From assembly GCA_950295325.1 (NCBI GenBank), contig OX485805.1, positions 4,834,501 through 4,898,500 on the forward strand: a stretch of 64,000 nucleotides of DNA, given 5' to 3'. Position 1 is the first letter of the stretch, and every line of letters begins with the position of its first letter. The DNA is from Polytrichum commune (Eukaryota > Streptophyta > Polytrichopsida > Polytrichales > Polytrichaceae). A model generated the notes under the pieces. The model did no database searches and was not told the DNA's origin. It saw nothing but the letters and a program-made list of their open reading frames with translations. Below are positions 35,580 to 47,664 of the stretch, in pieces. A program made the translations under genes and the position numbers.

Positions 35580-36720
35580 GCTAGGCGATATCCTGTATTA
35601 CAGCATTATTCTGTTACTTTTACTCAGTCTTACACAGGAATTAGCCTTACTCTTTGCTGGTAACGTCTCCACTTCCTCAGGTACAGCCTATCAGCTTATG
35701 GCCTACTAGCCTCTCAGGTAATGGCGAGTTGGTTATTGTCCACCGCCAATGCTTTATCTCTCTATCTCTCTGATCATAGCCTGATTAACACTCTTCGACG
35801 ATGGCCTAAGGCTCCCACAGCGTGCACAACTGCTTTATCTTTCAGACCTCTCAATGTTCTCTCGGCAATTGCCCTTAAGGATTTTGACTATATCATGGCC
35901 TTCGACAATGCCAATCTCTATGCATACTCTGAACTTCACTCCTTCCTGATTGAACTTAGCTCTCACCGCTGACTCAAGTTTCCACACCCTTACGGTCAGG
36001 TACCTTCCACTCAAACGGCTATTGCCCTTAACATGTTACTGCCATTATTTCAAGGCAATGTTGGCTTTCCCCGACTCTACTCTCTCAGAATTACACTTAG
36101 AATCAATTTCACCGCCGGCCTATCGCCTGATATGTCAATTGCCTCTTTCTTTTGATAGAACCACTTTTACTCTTTCTTTTTACTCTATGGTTTCTTCCAG
36201 ACTACTTGCCTGATCCACATTCAAACATCAATTGCTTATATCACTGAGACTTCATTTCTGCTTCATATAGCTTGCTCAAACTTGCACATACACATGCTGA
36301 CTCTTCGAACACATTCAAATTATACTCTTAAATTCACACTTCCACTGCAAGGTCCAAATTCAGACTCTACCGAAGTCCGCATCTCACGGCTTCCACAGTC
36401 TTCCTTTCCTTTACTAAATTCCTATTTGCTTGCCTAATAGCCGGTCAACCTCGATCACCGAGAATTGCCGCTGGTATTTGCCTATCGCTAATGCTACGTG
36501 AGACTATGTAAAGTTCTGCAAAATGTCAATAGCCTGAATTCCAACTAGGCTGCCCTCTCCTCATAGTGCCGAGGGAGAGAGACAATCGGTTAGCCTAGTA
36601 ACCGCTCTCACAACGGCGATAGCCCTTCCTTTTCACACTGACTTGTCTTCAGTGGCCAATAGCCGGATGAATCTCATCAAAAAGTTGAAATTGCGTCGCT
36701 CGACTAGGCGATAGCCCGAA
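35580..36720 (-). repeat. Block with recurrent GGC-RATAGCC-type motifs
   Basis: The plus strand repeatedly shows GGCTATTGCC (36017), GGCCTATCGCC (36117), CCTAATAGCCGG (36433), GTCAATAGCCTG (36524), GGCGATAGCCC (36615 and 36707) and GGCCAATAGCCGG (36654), among others, at roughly 50-150-bp intervals. The 17.6-18.7 kb block shows similar motifs. The two may be related old LTR-type sequences. Confidence 0.4.
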
Positions 36721-36931
36721 AAGTGGTTTTACATCATTCAAATAAAAAATTATGTGTTTATTACTAAAAAAACAACCTTTGTAGAGACTTAAATCCTTAA
36801 AAGTATTGTCAGCACTCAACTGAGAGCCACAAATGCATAACAATTTCAAATAATGTGTACTATGACCTTTTAGAAAGCCAACACAAAGCTACACAAACCA
36901 TAAGATTTTAAAAGAAGAATAGTTTACCATT

Positions 36932-36958
<27 letters not shown>
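36932..36958 (+). repeat. (TA)n microsatellite
   Basis: About 13 TA units. Confidence 0.95.
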
Positions 36959-36963
<5 letters not shown>

Positions 36964-39900
36964 GTTGAAGTTGAGGCTTCAAATTCCAATGGTAGTTATA
37001 CACCTTTTTGCTTTAGAAGCTATAATGTTTTCATAAAAACTTCAAATGAAGTGCACTATGAAATTTGAGAAGCATAACTCCATTATCTATGCTTCATAGG
37101 AAACTTAGTTGAAAACTTCATTCTGTCCAGTTGGTAAAGCTCCTTAATTTAGTGACTATCCTCACACTTTCATATCCATCACGTTTACATCTTATATTGA
37201 AACTAAGAATTTGATGGCTCTTTGAATATAGACCTAGTTTAAGTACTCCTTAAATGTGAACAATCCAACAATTTTCCACATTTCTACAAGCATTCAAAGC
37301 ATTGCTCTTAATTTTTGACGGCAATAAAGTTGCCTTCATTCTAAGAAATAGTCAAAGTGTTTACTTTGTTGTTGATATGTAGTTCGTAATACAAAAGTTG
37401 TCTGTTTAAATTCCTTTGTGCATAAACTTGCAATCAATTACTTGATAAAATATGAGGAATCACTCCTCATGATTTACACAATTGGGAAAGACCAATTCAA
37501 GCTAATTAGCTTATACTTAAAGGAATGCTCTTCTAGACTCCAGGTCAATGTATCTTAAAGTACATGCATGTTAAAAACTAAGCCATTTGATGATGTTGTT
37601 TTTGTTTAAATAAGATAAATTAAAACTTAAAGTTGAGTAACTTAACAATAAGGTGGTGCCTTTACTTTTTGAAGGGCTCGTGGTCTCAAGTTAGTTAGTT
37701 GGAGCGCACAATGTTTGTGAATATGGAGTTGAGATGATGAGAACTCATGGCGATCACACTCCTTACGTTTCGTAACCACGTGCGATAATGAGGCATTTAA
37801 TGGGGGGACATTTATGCACCTCTTAATATTGTTTTACCTCCTTATTTGTAGATAGAAAGCTATTTTGACGTATTTTTTAGCACCCTATATTTATTTGTAA
37901 TTGTTTAGAGAGACTTTTTTTTTGCATAATTTTTTTCATAAATCATACAAGTACCAAATAGTGGACGGAATACTATAGCATTGTGAAATGGACTATGTAA
38001 GCAACAAACATTTCATGCCATTTAAATTATCATTCATTTGGTTTCAATTAGTAAAACCAATCCTAAACCGTTCAAAGTGCCATTCAAAACACGACCAAAA
38101 GCACTTGGATACTAGTTACAGGCTATCATTAAACATGGAGATAACAAAATGTACAAGCTGAAATAAACAAGCATCCAAGGAGGTCCCACATGTTTAGCGC
38201 CGTTGCAAAGCCCAACAGCCGTTGTGGAGCGTTGACACATTCCTCACCCCCAAAAAAGTCCATGACATTTCCATACTAACGCACTTGATTCAAAATTGAA
38301 CAAAAACTACACATTTTTTCATCCAAGTAGTCAAACCCATAATTATTCTACCGATCCTACTACACACTTTTAGGGGGATCCTATATCTATGACCCTTTTT
38401 TTTTAGTTTTTTTAGTTTTTTTAAAATCTTTTATTGATTATTAAGTTGGAAGAATTATTCACCACCCTATTTTACAAATAATTATGTAGGGGACATATTT
38501 CCAATGCTATTGTAGATCTTACGAAAATATAAATATGATATTTTTTTGTTTTATTTATCTCACGTGGTTTTCTAAAGTTCTGATAGTCACCTCCCCAAGG
38601 ATTAAAGAGGACTTTTGATTGCCATAAGTATATTCAGTGATAATATACATTGCTACAAGATTGCTCAATAAATTGTGTTGTTGCCAAATGCATATTTACA
38701 ACTAAAAATTGGTGAATCCTTGTAGTTAGGTTTTTGCTATATCTTAAAACCACCAAAACCAAGGTAAAGACTCTCAAGGAAGACTTAATTAGTATTTCTT
38801 ACATTCATTTGTCACATTACAGTTTCTTAATTAGACAAAAGCGTTGTTATTTCACTCTAAAAATACAATCGGCATATCTTTCACTCTTTTTTCCTTCAAG
38901 GGTTTCTCTCACGACCTCAATTTCAATATCTCATTCAATATTGTCTTTTGGTTGTGGTCTATAAGTTTTCATTTCATAATTATAAATGCAATAGTAGTCT
39001 TTGATAATCACGATCTTTTAAGTTAAAAACTTGTCTTTGTTTATTAATGGCCAATGCATCTTCAAATCACAACATGTTCCTTCCTTAATTGGTCAATGTT
39101 AATTCCAATGTAAGTCAAAAAAATTTATTCCTTACTTCCCATATTTAATTATTACTTACGATTATGAAATTAATAACTAAAACCAAGGTCAAGTTGCCTC
39201 TGCATTGCACGAGTTGCAACAACAACAACCATGATAACAAACAAGACCATAGTTAATATGGTTAGCTTGCATTTTGCTCTCATAGACCATTCAACATTCT
39301 ACAATCGATAGATCGTTGGAATTCCTAGATATGCGTATCAAAATGAAGCCCCGCTCTTCCAATTGAGTGGTCATAGGTTTTGAGGTTGGTGTTTTCTTAA
39401 GGTACCTTTTATTACAAAACAATGAAGCCCTTACATCTATTATACCTAGTCACTTTTGTGCACTTCAAAATGTCCCTTTGATTGGATCCATTAGGTCAAC
39501 AACTTGGTCCCTAAGTGCCAAGTACATTGAGTACAATGCACATCATTGAAAGTGATATTGATAATTTAGTGAGGGTTATCATACCACTAACTTAACCCTA
39601 ACTTCTCAAGCAACCATTATTTGGTTGATGGATGATTTCTTCCCTATATTGACCCCACCTAATTCATTCATTTGCAATCAACTTAACTATCACCATCAAG
39701 CCAACACATATATTTGTTCATAGACACACGAGTTGTGCAAGTTGAATATGATTAGAATGTGTAAAATTTTTTTAAAAAAATTGGGAAGTAATCATGTTGG
39801 TATTGTGTTGGGAGCTCGTGTGAGGGTGTTGACTTCAATCAACAATTGTCACTCTAATGCAAACTTTGCATAAACATCAACGATGCTCATTTTGATAAAA

Positions 39901-40285
39901 ATGAAGTATCGTTTGATATTCATGTAAAAACGGCCTTTGTGCTCACATCGACTGTTCAACTTGACTTTTGGACATTCTTTCATGTTTAAGGATTTCTTTG
40001 CATGTGTATAGTTAGAAATATGGGATAATTTGCATACTCCAAATGCAAGGTGGTGAACCTATTGTGGTTTACACATTTTGGCATGAGAATTTGTGGAGGT
40101 GCTCAACTATTGAGTTGTTCCCATTTATTGGATCCCACAAGCATTCCTTTTGATTTTCTAGGTAAATTTGATTGGTCATAGGTCTTCTCCTTCTCCTTCT
40201 TCTTTATTTTTCATTTTTTAAAATTGAAATTAATTTTTCTTTTTCATTTTTATTTTTTAAAATACAATTTTTGTTTGTTTGTTTT

Positions 40286-40297
40286 GGGGGGGGGGGG
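40286..40297 (+). repeat. Poly-G tract (12 nt)
   Basis: Uninterrupted run of 12 G after a (GTTT)n stretch. Confidence 0.9.
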
Positions 40298-40523
40298 CTA
40301 AAACATGGCAATTTTAACGTGCACCTCTTCCTTCAGTTGTTATAACCCAAACATCTAAAGAATTATTCATGTCCATTTCCCCCCTAAAAATAGATCATCT
40401 CCCATGATTCAAGATCCTATAGATGAATCCCATTTTAACGTCAAGACTTGTCCATGAAAATTCCACAACCAACATTGAGCGAATTGCACTCAAAACAACC
40501 CTTTCCTAGGCTTGAGAAATTAA

Positions 40524-40757
40524 GGAGAGGGAGAATTATCATATACGAGTGTCCTTCTCATCCATCCAACACAAAAACTTGGCCTTCCTGTAGGTTTGTT
40601 GCCGATTCATCTCAAATGACCTTGAATAGACCGATTCCGGGTTTTCAAACTAATTCCGACATCAAATCAACTGAAAACCGTAACTTTTGGGATGCATGCT
40701 ATTTTAAGGCTTTGACGTTGGATGAATGAGAGGTACGAGCATGTACGATAATCCCTC
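40524..40757. mobile_element. MITE, family V copy 1 (~234 bp)
   Basis: Long terminal inverted repeats of about 40 bp: the left begins GGAGAGGGAGAATTATCATA and contains CTCATCCATCCAAC; the right contains GTTGGATGAATGAGAGGTAC and ends GTACGATAATCCCTC. A central TGTTGCCGATTCATCTCAAA block is shared with copies at 40766 and 56973. Target duplication unclear. Confidence 0.7.
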
Positions 40758-40765
40758 AATCCACC

Positions 40766-41014
40766 AGAGAGGGGATCATTGCACACAAGCATACGTCTCA
40801 TCCATCCAACATAAAAACTCGACCCCCCCACCCCCTGCTATAAATTTGTCGCCGATTCATCTCAAATGACATTGTGTACACTAATTCAGGGTCTTCAAAA
40901 CCAAATCCAAAGTCGAATCAGCCGAAAAATATAACTTATGACTACATATTATCTCAAGGCATTTACGTTAAATGAATGAGAAGGTATGCTTGTACACAAC
41001 AAGAAAGAGAGAGC
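40766..41014. mobile_element. MITE, family V copy 2 (~249 bp)
   Basis: Same arms and central GTCGCCGATTCATCTCAAAT block as copy 1, more diverged (left ATCATTGCACACAAGCATAC, right GGTATGCTTGTACACAACAA). It is separated from copy 1 by only 8 bp. Confidence 0.65.
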
Positions 41015-41087
41015 ATAGCTTCTCATCCATCCAACATGAAATCTTTGGGTTTGTGAGGGGGGTTTTCAGTTTGGTGGGTCACACTAA
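41015..41087. mobile_element. MITE, family V copy 3, left-arm fragment
   Basis: TTCTCATCCATCCAACATGAA repeats the left-arm start for a third time in tandem, then is cut off by the H1 MITE that starts at 41088. Confidence 0.5.
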
Positions 41088-41701
41088 GGGCCACTTCACA
41101 CATGAGCCAAGAGCCGTGACCTTGTAATGGTGAGGACCCTTGACTCTCGTCCAAAGGCCGTACCAATGGTGTTGGGAAAGCCATTTTATGTAGTCTTTGG
41201 CCCTCAAGCATAGTGTGAAGTGAGAATGAACCATGTTGCGGGACCATTGCATATTTTGTTGGCGGAAAAAGAGGGGAGGATTTAGTTTAATATAATATGT
41301 CTCCAAGTTTATCAATTTAAGATAACTACTTGGTGGTGTTTGTTTGTCCTGGAATATGTCATGGCATCTGTCTTGGAATATGTCTTGGAATCTGCCATGC
41401 AGTATGTCCTGAAATTTGTCATGCTGGAAAAAATATTAAATAAATCACGGTCTCCCGGAATTTGCGTCAAGCCCACCTCTTGGACGTGGGTCTGACGCAA
41501 ATTCCAGTAGACCATGCACCCTTATCCACAACTAGCCATGTAGGACTCCATGTAGACTTTTCATCCACGAACTTTTCTTTGGGCCTTTAGTCCTTCACCT
41601 CCTAGTGTGAAGTGAACTTGGACAGTCTCCGCCTTTTCAACCAATGAGAGCTCTTACATTGCCATGGTCAAGGGCCTTCAGCCTTGTGTGTGAAGTGGCC
41701 C
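41088..41701. mobile_element. MITE, PIF/Harbinger-like, family H1 copy 3 (614 bp)
   Basis: The ends GGGCCACTTCACAC and GTGTGAAGTGGCCC are perfect inverted repeats flanked by identical TAA (41085-41087 and 41702-41704). It aligns end to end with 6371-6975. Because its duplication is perfect it is probably the youngest H1 copy here. Minus-strand ORFs inside it are spurious. Confidence 0.85.
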
Positions 41702-41865
41702 TAATAACGCAAGAGCGAAGTTATTAGTGTGAGCTCATGCAATCGTGGCATGATGGAGCAGTTAGGCACCTGAATCTTGCCCAGTCGTAGATTTCGGATT
41801 TGTCTCGTCCTCCGCCTCGCCCTCGGACAAAATATGTTGATGCCATGCAACAAAATCCTCTCTCT

Positions 41866-41886
41866 CTCTCTCCCTCTCTCTCCCTC
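41866..41886 (+). repeat. (TC)n microsatellite
   Basis: TCTCTCTCTCTCCCTCTCTCTCCC tract with two C interruptions; overlapping Arg/Glu-rich minus-strand ORFs derive from it. Confidence 0.9.
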
Positions 41887-42240
41887 CAAAAGCCAAATTT
41901 AGTATAACACAACACCGGGATATTTTATGGGGAACCGGGGGCATGACACATGCCCCCTCCAATTGGAGCCGGCTTGGCACACTACTTTATATCATTGCCA
42001 TGCATGCGTGTCGTTTGGGTTGAAAAAAAACATCATGCCAACATAAAGCGGGGAAATTAGGTAGCTTAATGGCACTCTTTCCTAACAACTACTCTCTACG
42101 CCTCCTCCTTGTCCTCCTCCTCTTCCTCCTCCTTGGTCCTACGGCCACTATAACTTATGATTGAAGTATCCACCCTTTGCAATGTCACGAGAGAATGACC
42201 TCATAGTGGAGCCATGCCTACTACTTTTCTCCCTCTCTAG

Positions 42241-42979
42241 TATGACACGTTTGGGAACCACAAAAAGAGTCGTATTATCGAGGTGTCGTCTTCTCGTTAA
42301 TATGACAAATGGCGTGAAGTTGTTGTATTATTGAGGGATTACGAAAACATAAGTAATATGAGCTTACAAATATATACGAGTTTAAGCAATATAGATGGTA
42401 TGAAATAGTAACTTACAACTCTAAACAAATACAAATATTCTCAAAAACTCTTGAAATAGGAGTTCAAAGGATTTTGGTGTTGCCTACCCAAGTTAGCAAT
42501 TGTCATCTTATCTAAATTTCCTACTAACTTTTGAAAACTGATAATTTCATTAACACCAAAATATGAAGAGTTCTTTAATAAGAAATTAGACAACAATGGT
42601 GCATGATGAGTAGCATCAACATATTGGTGATATTATATCACTTGTGTATAAAGCAACATATTAGGCCGGAGGCCACTCTAACCCTAACCATGTTCATTCT
42701 ACACTAGTAACCCTAATTATCATTAAGTTCCCAATGATAAGTGAAGTTCCCAAGTAGTTCCCAAATGAAAATGGATGTATATTAGATGTACATAACATAG
42801 ATGAGAGGAATTTTAGCATTAACTACCTCTTTAATGTGACAAAACGGAGATTCTAAATGTCACATTATCGAGTATTGTAGTCGTATAAAAGAGGGAGTTT
42901 GGAACTAAAATGTTTGGTCTTGCAAAAATCTGTCGTATCAAGGGTGTCGTATAAACAAGTGTCGTAAGGTTAGACTGTA
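42241..42979 (-). mobile_element. pogo-type element, internally deleted copy A (~739 bp)
   Basis: The left ~310 bp match 43040-43400 (start TATGACACGTTTGGGAA), including the codons for the transposase C-terminus. The right ~315 bp match 44385-44623, including GGAGGCCACTCTAACCC, GACAAAACGGAGATTCTAAA and a GGTTAGACT end. The transposase body between them is missing, so this is a non-autonomous derivative of the neighbouring copy B. The right end GTGTCGTAAGGTTAGACTG then TA fits a TA target. The left end lacks a clean matching arm. Confidence 0.7.
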
Positions 42980-43039
42980 GTTAGTTTCCTTTAAATATTC
43001 TCTTTTGACATAGAGTATATTCTTCTATCTGATTTTACA

Positions 43040-44623
43040 TATGACACGTTTGGGAAACACAAAAAATCATATTATTGAGGTGTCGTCTTCTCGTTAATAT
43101 GACAAATGGCGTAAAATTATTGTCCTATTGAGGCAATACAAAAACATAAGCAATATGAGCTTAAGAATATACAACAAGTTTAAGCAATATAGATTGTATG
43201 AAATAATAACTTATAAATCCAAACAAATACAAATATTCTCAAGAACTCTTGAAATAGGAGTTCAAAGATCTTTGGTGTTGCCTATCCAAGTTAGCAATTG
43301 TCATCTTATCTAAATTCCCTACTAGCTTTTGAAAACTAATAATTTCATTAACATCAAAATGTAAAGAGTTGTCTAATAAGAAATTAGACAACAATGATGC
43401 ATGACGTTTAGCATCACTAAGCATTATCATGAGTGGAGGAACATCATCCACATCTATTGAATGTAGATCAACAATAAGATCAAAGCCTTGTGCATAATTG
43501 ATTCCCAAAGCAACATCCACCAACTCATCAATCCTCAATTCTAGCTCAATAATCTCTTCCCCTTCCCTATGAATGTAAGTCTTGATTGACATCTCAACCC
43601 AATCGCAACTTTGAAACCAGAGCACCAAGTTCATTTGATTCTTCTTGCATTCTATTCTTCTCCCTTTCATCAACTAGGGCATAATCAACATTCCATGTTG
43701 CAAGTAATATACGCGCCATACTCCAACTATTCATGGTTATTTGTGCATCCAACTCGCTCCATACTTCATAACTCCACATGATAGCATGTCAAATGTTGGG
43801 CACCACATTCCTTGAGTCCTTCAATGTAGCATCATCACATTGTAATAAAACCCAATGCATAAGTTTCTTCTTGTACAAAATTTTGAAAGATGCTATTATA
43901 CCTTTATCCAAACGTTGAACTACGGTTGTAACATTGGGAGAAATACCATAGTTATGTTGCTCAATTCCAAGGTTGACAAACCACAAGACTTATCAACTTT
44001 GGCTGAGCTAACAACATGTGAAGATGCATTATCCAAAATCATAATCACTTTTTGATTTTGACCTTTGAACCGATTGTTGAGCTGCAAAATCCAAGCTTCA
44101 AATATATCCCCCTTCATCCAAGTTGTTTCATTTGAGTGCTACCGAACATACTCATGAGGCTGCCAACTTCCAAAACATTGTGGTTGCTTGGACGTATAAG
44201 TCACAAGCAACTTCAACTTATCAGTCCCAATTGAATTAACAACAAGAGCAAGTGTTACATGCTCCTTTTGTAACCTCCAACCCTTCACCTTCCCTTGTAT
44301 TAATGTTTCATTAGCATGTGCTCTCAAATGCAATCCAGTCTCATTCATGTTGTAAACATCTTTAGGCTCATAATTTGATAAAAGAATAGGAAGGAGGCCA
44401 CTCTAACCCGAACCATGCCCATTCTACACTAGTGACCCTAATTATCATTAAGTCCCCCATAATAAGTGAAGTTTCCCAAATAATTCCCGAGTGAAAATGG
44501 ATGCATTTTAAATATACATAACATAGATGAAAATAATTTTAACATTAATTACCTCTTTAATATGACAAAACGGAGATTCTAAATGTCGTATTGTCAAGTG
44601 TTGTACTAATGAGGTTAGACTAT
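43040..44623 (-). mobile_element. pogo/Tigger-type DNA transposon relic, copy B (~1.58 kb)
   Basis: Bounded by the same end sequences as copy A, it carries about 1.1 kb of transposase remains on the minus strand. The transposase N-terminal half is absent: the coding starts directly next to the right terminal block, so this copy has also lost an internal segment. It lies 60 bp from copy A in the same orientation. Confidence 0.75.
43239..44385 (-). pseudogene. DDE_1 (CENP-B/pogo-type) transposase, C-terminal half, frameshifted
   Basis: Read on the minus strand from about 44385: YEPKDVYNMNETGLHLRA (first DDE segment, which has Asn at the position usually Asp in NMDETG), then KVIMILDNASSHV (second catalytic Asp, near 44030). 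After a frameshift near 43940 comes SPNVTTVVQRLDKGIIASFK (third acidic residue). The tail continues with MWSYEVWSELDAQITMN, then the 144-codon ORF ending RHQRSLNSYFKSS at 43239. The CENP-B-like helix-turn-helix DNA-binding domains expected upstream are deleted. At least two frame changes and one stop (44139) make it a pseudogene. Family role: cut-and-paste transposition at TA targets. Confidence 0.8.
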
Positions 44624-44631
44624 ATGCATGT

Positions 44632-44676
44632 GATATATATATATATATATATATCTATATCTATATATCTATATAT
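44632..44676 (+). repeat. (TA)n / (TATC)n microsatellite
   Basis: TA units followed by interspersed TATC units, adjoining the end of pogo copy B. Confidence 0.95.
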
Positions 44677-46385
44677 TAGTGTGGGTCAGCCTAATTGCAC
44701 ATCAATGTAGGTAGTAACTTAGCGACACTTTAAAAATAGATTTATTTTGTTCATTCGCAGGCCAATCGATTTTCTAGTAAGCCCCATACCGGGGTAACTG
44801 ACCTAAATTTGGTATTAAACTAACCTCTAACATCTAAGAATCCAAAGAATGGTTACATGAGCCTTTTAAAAAACCGTTTCCAGTAATTTTCTTTTGTAGT
44901 AGTTATTTTCCATTGCATTTGGCAATAAAGTCTCACATTATACCAAACAAACCAATTGGAATCATTTGTTTGCAACTTCTTCTTCATCAATCATAGATAG
45001 ATAGATATTCTATTTGACGAGAGCAACAAGGTTAATGATAGTCAATTCACTTAAAGATCAAGTGATTTTGATTATATTGAAAACTTGGTGTTCTTTGAAG
45101 GAACATGCTTCTAAAGTGATTTGGTGAAGGCCAAGAACAATGATCTCTATTCCTAATCCATATAGAGGTGCCAAATGGACTAGTAAACCACAATTATTCA
45201 AGGAAAAAAGAAAAACACTAGATTTGCATTGAACATGCAATGTTCTATGTGAATTATATAAGAACATGTAGATAGATATGAACGCAGGTTTCAAGAGGAG
45301 CAAATATGAATTAAGAGCCTCATAGCATGTGGATAAATTTCCCCATGTCATGGGTCACTAGAGTTTGGACTCCATAACTTTTCATTTTAATTGTAACATG
45401 CTAGCTTGAACATGTATTGTCCTAGCATGTTGCACTAGTGCATGTGAATTAATATCTTGGGTCACACTTAACCCCCCAACTTTCAAGTTGGTTTCCTCTT
45501 TCTTTTGTCACATGTTTGTTTGGGGGAGGGGGCGTCTTTGAAATGCGTCCCTTTGTTAAATGGATATTTTGCTTCTTCCCTCCTCTTTAGATAAGAAGGA
45601 TGGAGAACGGTGGGGTGACAACTACAACCACCACCGCCACATCTTATGTTGTATATAAACTAGCTTGGACCTCTGCTATCCCTTCCCCTTGCACTTGTGC
45701 ATATGAGTTAATATCACAACAACCCTATGTCCACCCATTCATATAAATTAACATCCCGGGTGAACCTAACCCCATACGTCCATGCCCATACTCATAAGGC
45801 CCCCAAGATCCCCTTGCCCAACCCCGCCCAACCCCACCCATGCCATGTATGCCATCTTGATTACATACCCTCCAATGCCCATCAAAGTTGTCCAAGGTTT
45901 CTGCCCATCATACCCACCTTTCCAAATTTCTCGCTTCTTTATTTTGTCACATGTTTGTTTTGGGGGATTTCTTTGACAACCGGGATTTTCCCTTGGATGT
46001 TTGTTTTGTTTTGTTGATTTTTCTTCTTCTTTCAAACAACAATAGAATGATGGTTGCCACCACCACCTCCTGCGTGGTATACAATTTCAGAACATTTTGC
46101 TCGATGCATCAATTTCAACCACAAAGTATAAATCGTATACTTTGAATGTTTCATAAATAAATAACTAACGTCGGGCAATCTGATGTGAATTTGAACTTGG
46201 TGGCCCTACCCTGCTCAAGAATCTTCTTGGAGCAAGGTGGGGTTTATTGCCTACCTTGCGGTGAGTGGACTCTTGGCATCCTGCTTAACTAGCTAGTTAT
46301 TTTCATCAAGTAGAGAGAATAATACCCTAAACTAGGTTTGATGCCAATGTTGGTAGAATGTTTGATGCCTACGTTTGAGAATTTT

Positions 46386-46429
<44 letters not shown>
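46386..46429 (+). repeat. (TTG)n microsatellite
   Basis: About 14 uninterrupted TTG/GTT units. Confidence 0.97.
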
Positions 46430-46440
46430 CAAAGGTAACT

Positions 46441-46620
46441 ATGGCTAAGGTAGGTGAGACTAATGTGGACACCTCAAGCTCTGTGGAATCATCCAGCCGA
46501 TGAATTCAAGCATTAGAAGCTCGAGCATGTTAGCAATTACGAATCAAGACCAAGAATTTGAAATCGTTAAAATCGGAGTTGAGGATGGTGTTGATCTAGG
46601 CTTTGGAATCAACAATTCTA
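46441..46620 (+). pseudogene. Possible gag-like or unknown coding remnant
   Basis: One plus frame reads MAKVGETNVDTSSSVESSSR, a stop, then a charged IQALEARA / LKSLKSEL-like helical stretch, with two more stops. Ser-rich starts followed by coiled-coil segments occur in plant Gypsy gag proteins, but no diagnostic motif is present. Confidence 0.2.
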
Positions 46621-46642
46621 TACTTCCCAATCTGGTGTTATT

Positions 46643-46655
46643 GGGGGGGGGGGGG
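46643..46655 (+). repeat. Poly-G tract (13 nt)
   Basis: Uninterrupted run of 13 G. Confidence 0.9.
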
Positions 46656-47650
46656 CTCTTTTATCGTTCAATGTTGTGTAAGTGGACGACATCATTAGCG
46701 GATTCTAAATGGGTCATTTTGCCAATGAAAACTAGGTTTGATGCCAATGTTGGTTGTGTCATGTCTCTAAAGTGGTCACTTGTAAGTTAAAATGTTATCG
46801 AACTGGCTTATCATTATAGAATACTCACAATACAAGTTGGTTGGCACCTCGTAACCCTAATTTGCCCAAGTTGCCGCCTTCCAATCTGTCCACCTCACGC
46901 ACAAAAATCAAGCGTTTCATAGTTCGGTGGATAGCACTCCTAATTATGGAGGATGATGGGTGTAGTTTGACTTTAGCAAAGGTGACTAACCCAAATATAA
47001 TCAAGGCAACAACTAAATCACCATGTGTTACTCCCCCACCAAATTAGAGCAGTTGTACCACTAATCACAAGCCAAAAATAGGTGTTCTTGTTATGAAAAT
47101 TAACCAATTTAGCCTCATCTACCTTAGAGCTTCACGGTGTCTATGTAGAACTCATCCATTGGGAAAATCCAATGGATTTTATTGATTTGGAAAATTTGAC
47201 TCTGGAAATGACAACAAAGACCTCGGGTTAATCTAGTGCAAGACATGGTTGACGCACAACCTATAGGGGTTTTGTTTTCACAAATACACAACTGTAACTA
47301 GAAGAAATTACATAGTATTTGTAGTATATTTAAACTTCTCGTTTCTAAATGGTGTCTCAATGGTGCACGTTGGACCATCCTTGATTTGTAGGGGTTTCGA
47401 CCTTACTTACACCAACAATCTTCTTAATCAACCATTTATCATGTAGAAGCCAACACACATGCAGAATGCAATCACGTAGAAGCGACTATTGTGGACTCTT
47501 TGAGCACTACAGTCCCTTACTTAACTCAAACCATTATCCAATATTTTACTTGCCTAACAATTGCACTATGAGCATACCAGCATGGAGATCACATGAATAA
47601 GAGCATACTTATAAAACTGTTCAAAGTCATGAACCTTGGTTTACCCCCTT

Positions 47651-47664
47651 CCCCCCCCCCCCCC
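47651..47664 (+). repeat. Poly-C tract (14 nt)
   Basis: Uninterrupted run of 14 C. Confidence 0.9.

Larger units (their letters stand above)
33520..40523. other. Long intergenic stretch, no gene recognised
   Basis: No protein similarity was seen in seven kilobases. Contents are a possible CACTA-type end (33931), a motif-rich block (35580-36720), a TA microsatellite (36932-36958) and a 12-nt poly-G (40286-40297). ORFs at 34265-34661 and 35721-36213 are on a C/T-rich strand and show no family signature. Confidence 0.5.
46329..46754 (+). repeat. 26-bp identical direct repeats 400 bp apart
   Basis: The sequence beginning AAACTAGGTTTGATGCCAAT occurs at 46329-46354 and again at 46729-46754, identical over 26 bp. 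The TTG array and a poly-G lie between. Confidence 0.85.

Noticed and set aside
41701-41980. Arg/Glu-rich minus-strand ORFs
   Set aside because: Generated by the TC microsatellite, and three frames are open at once.
43855-44055. Plus-strand ORF in the pogo region
   Set aside because: Antisense to the transposase remains.
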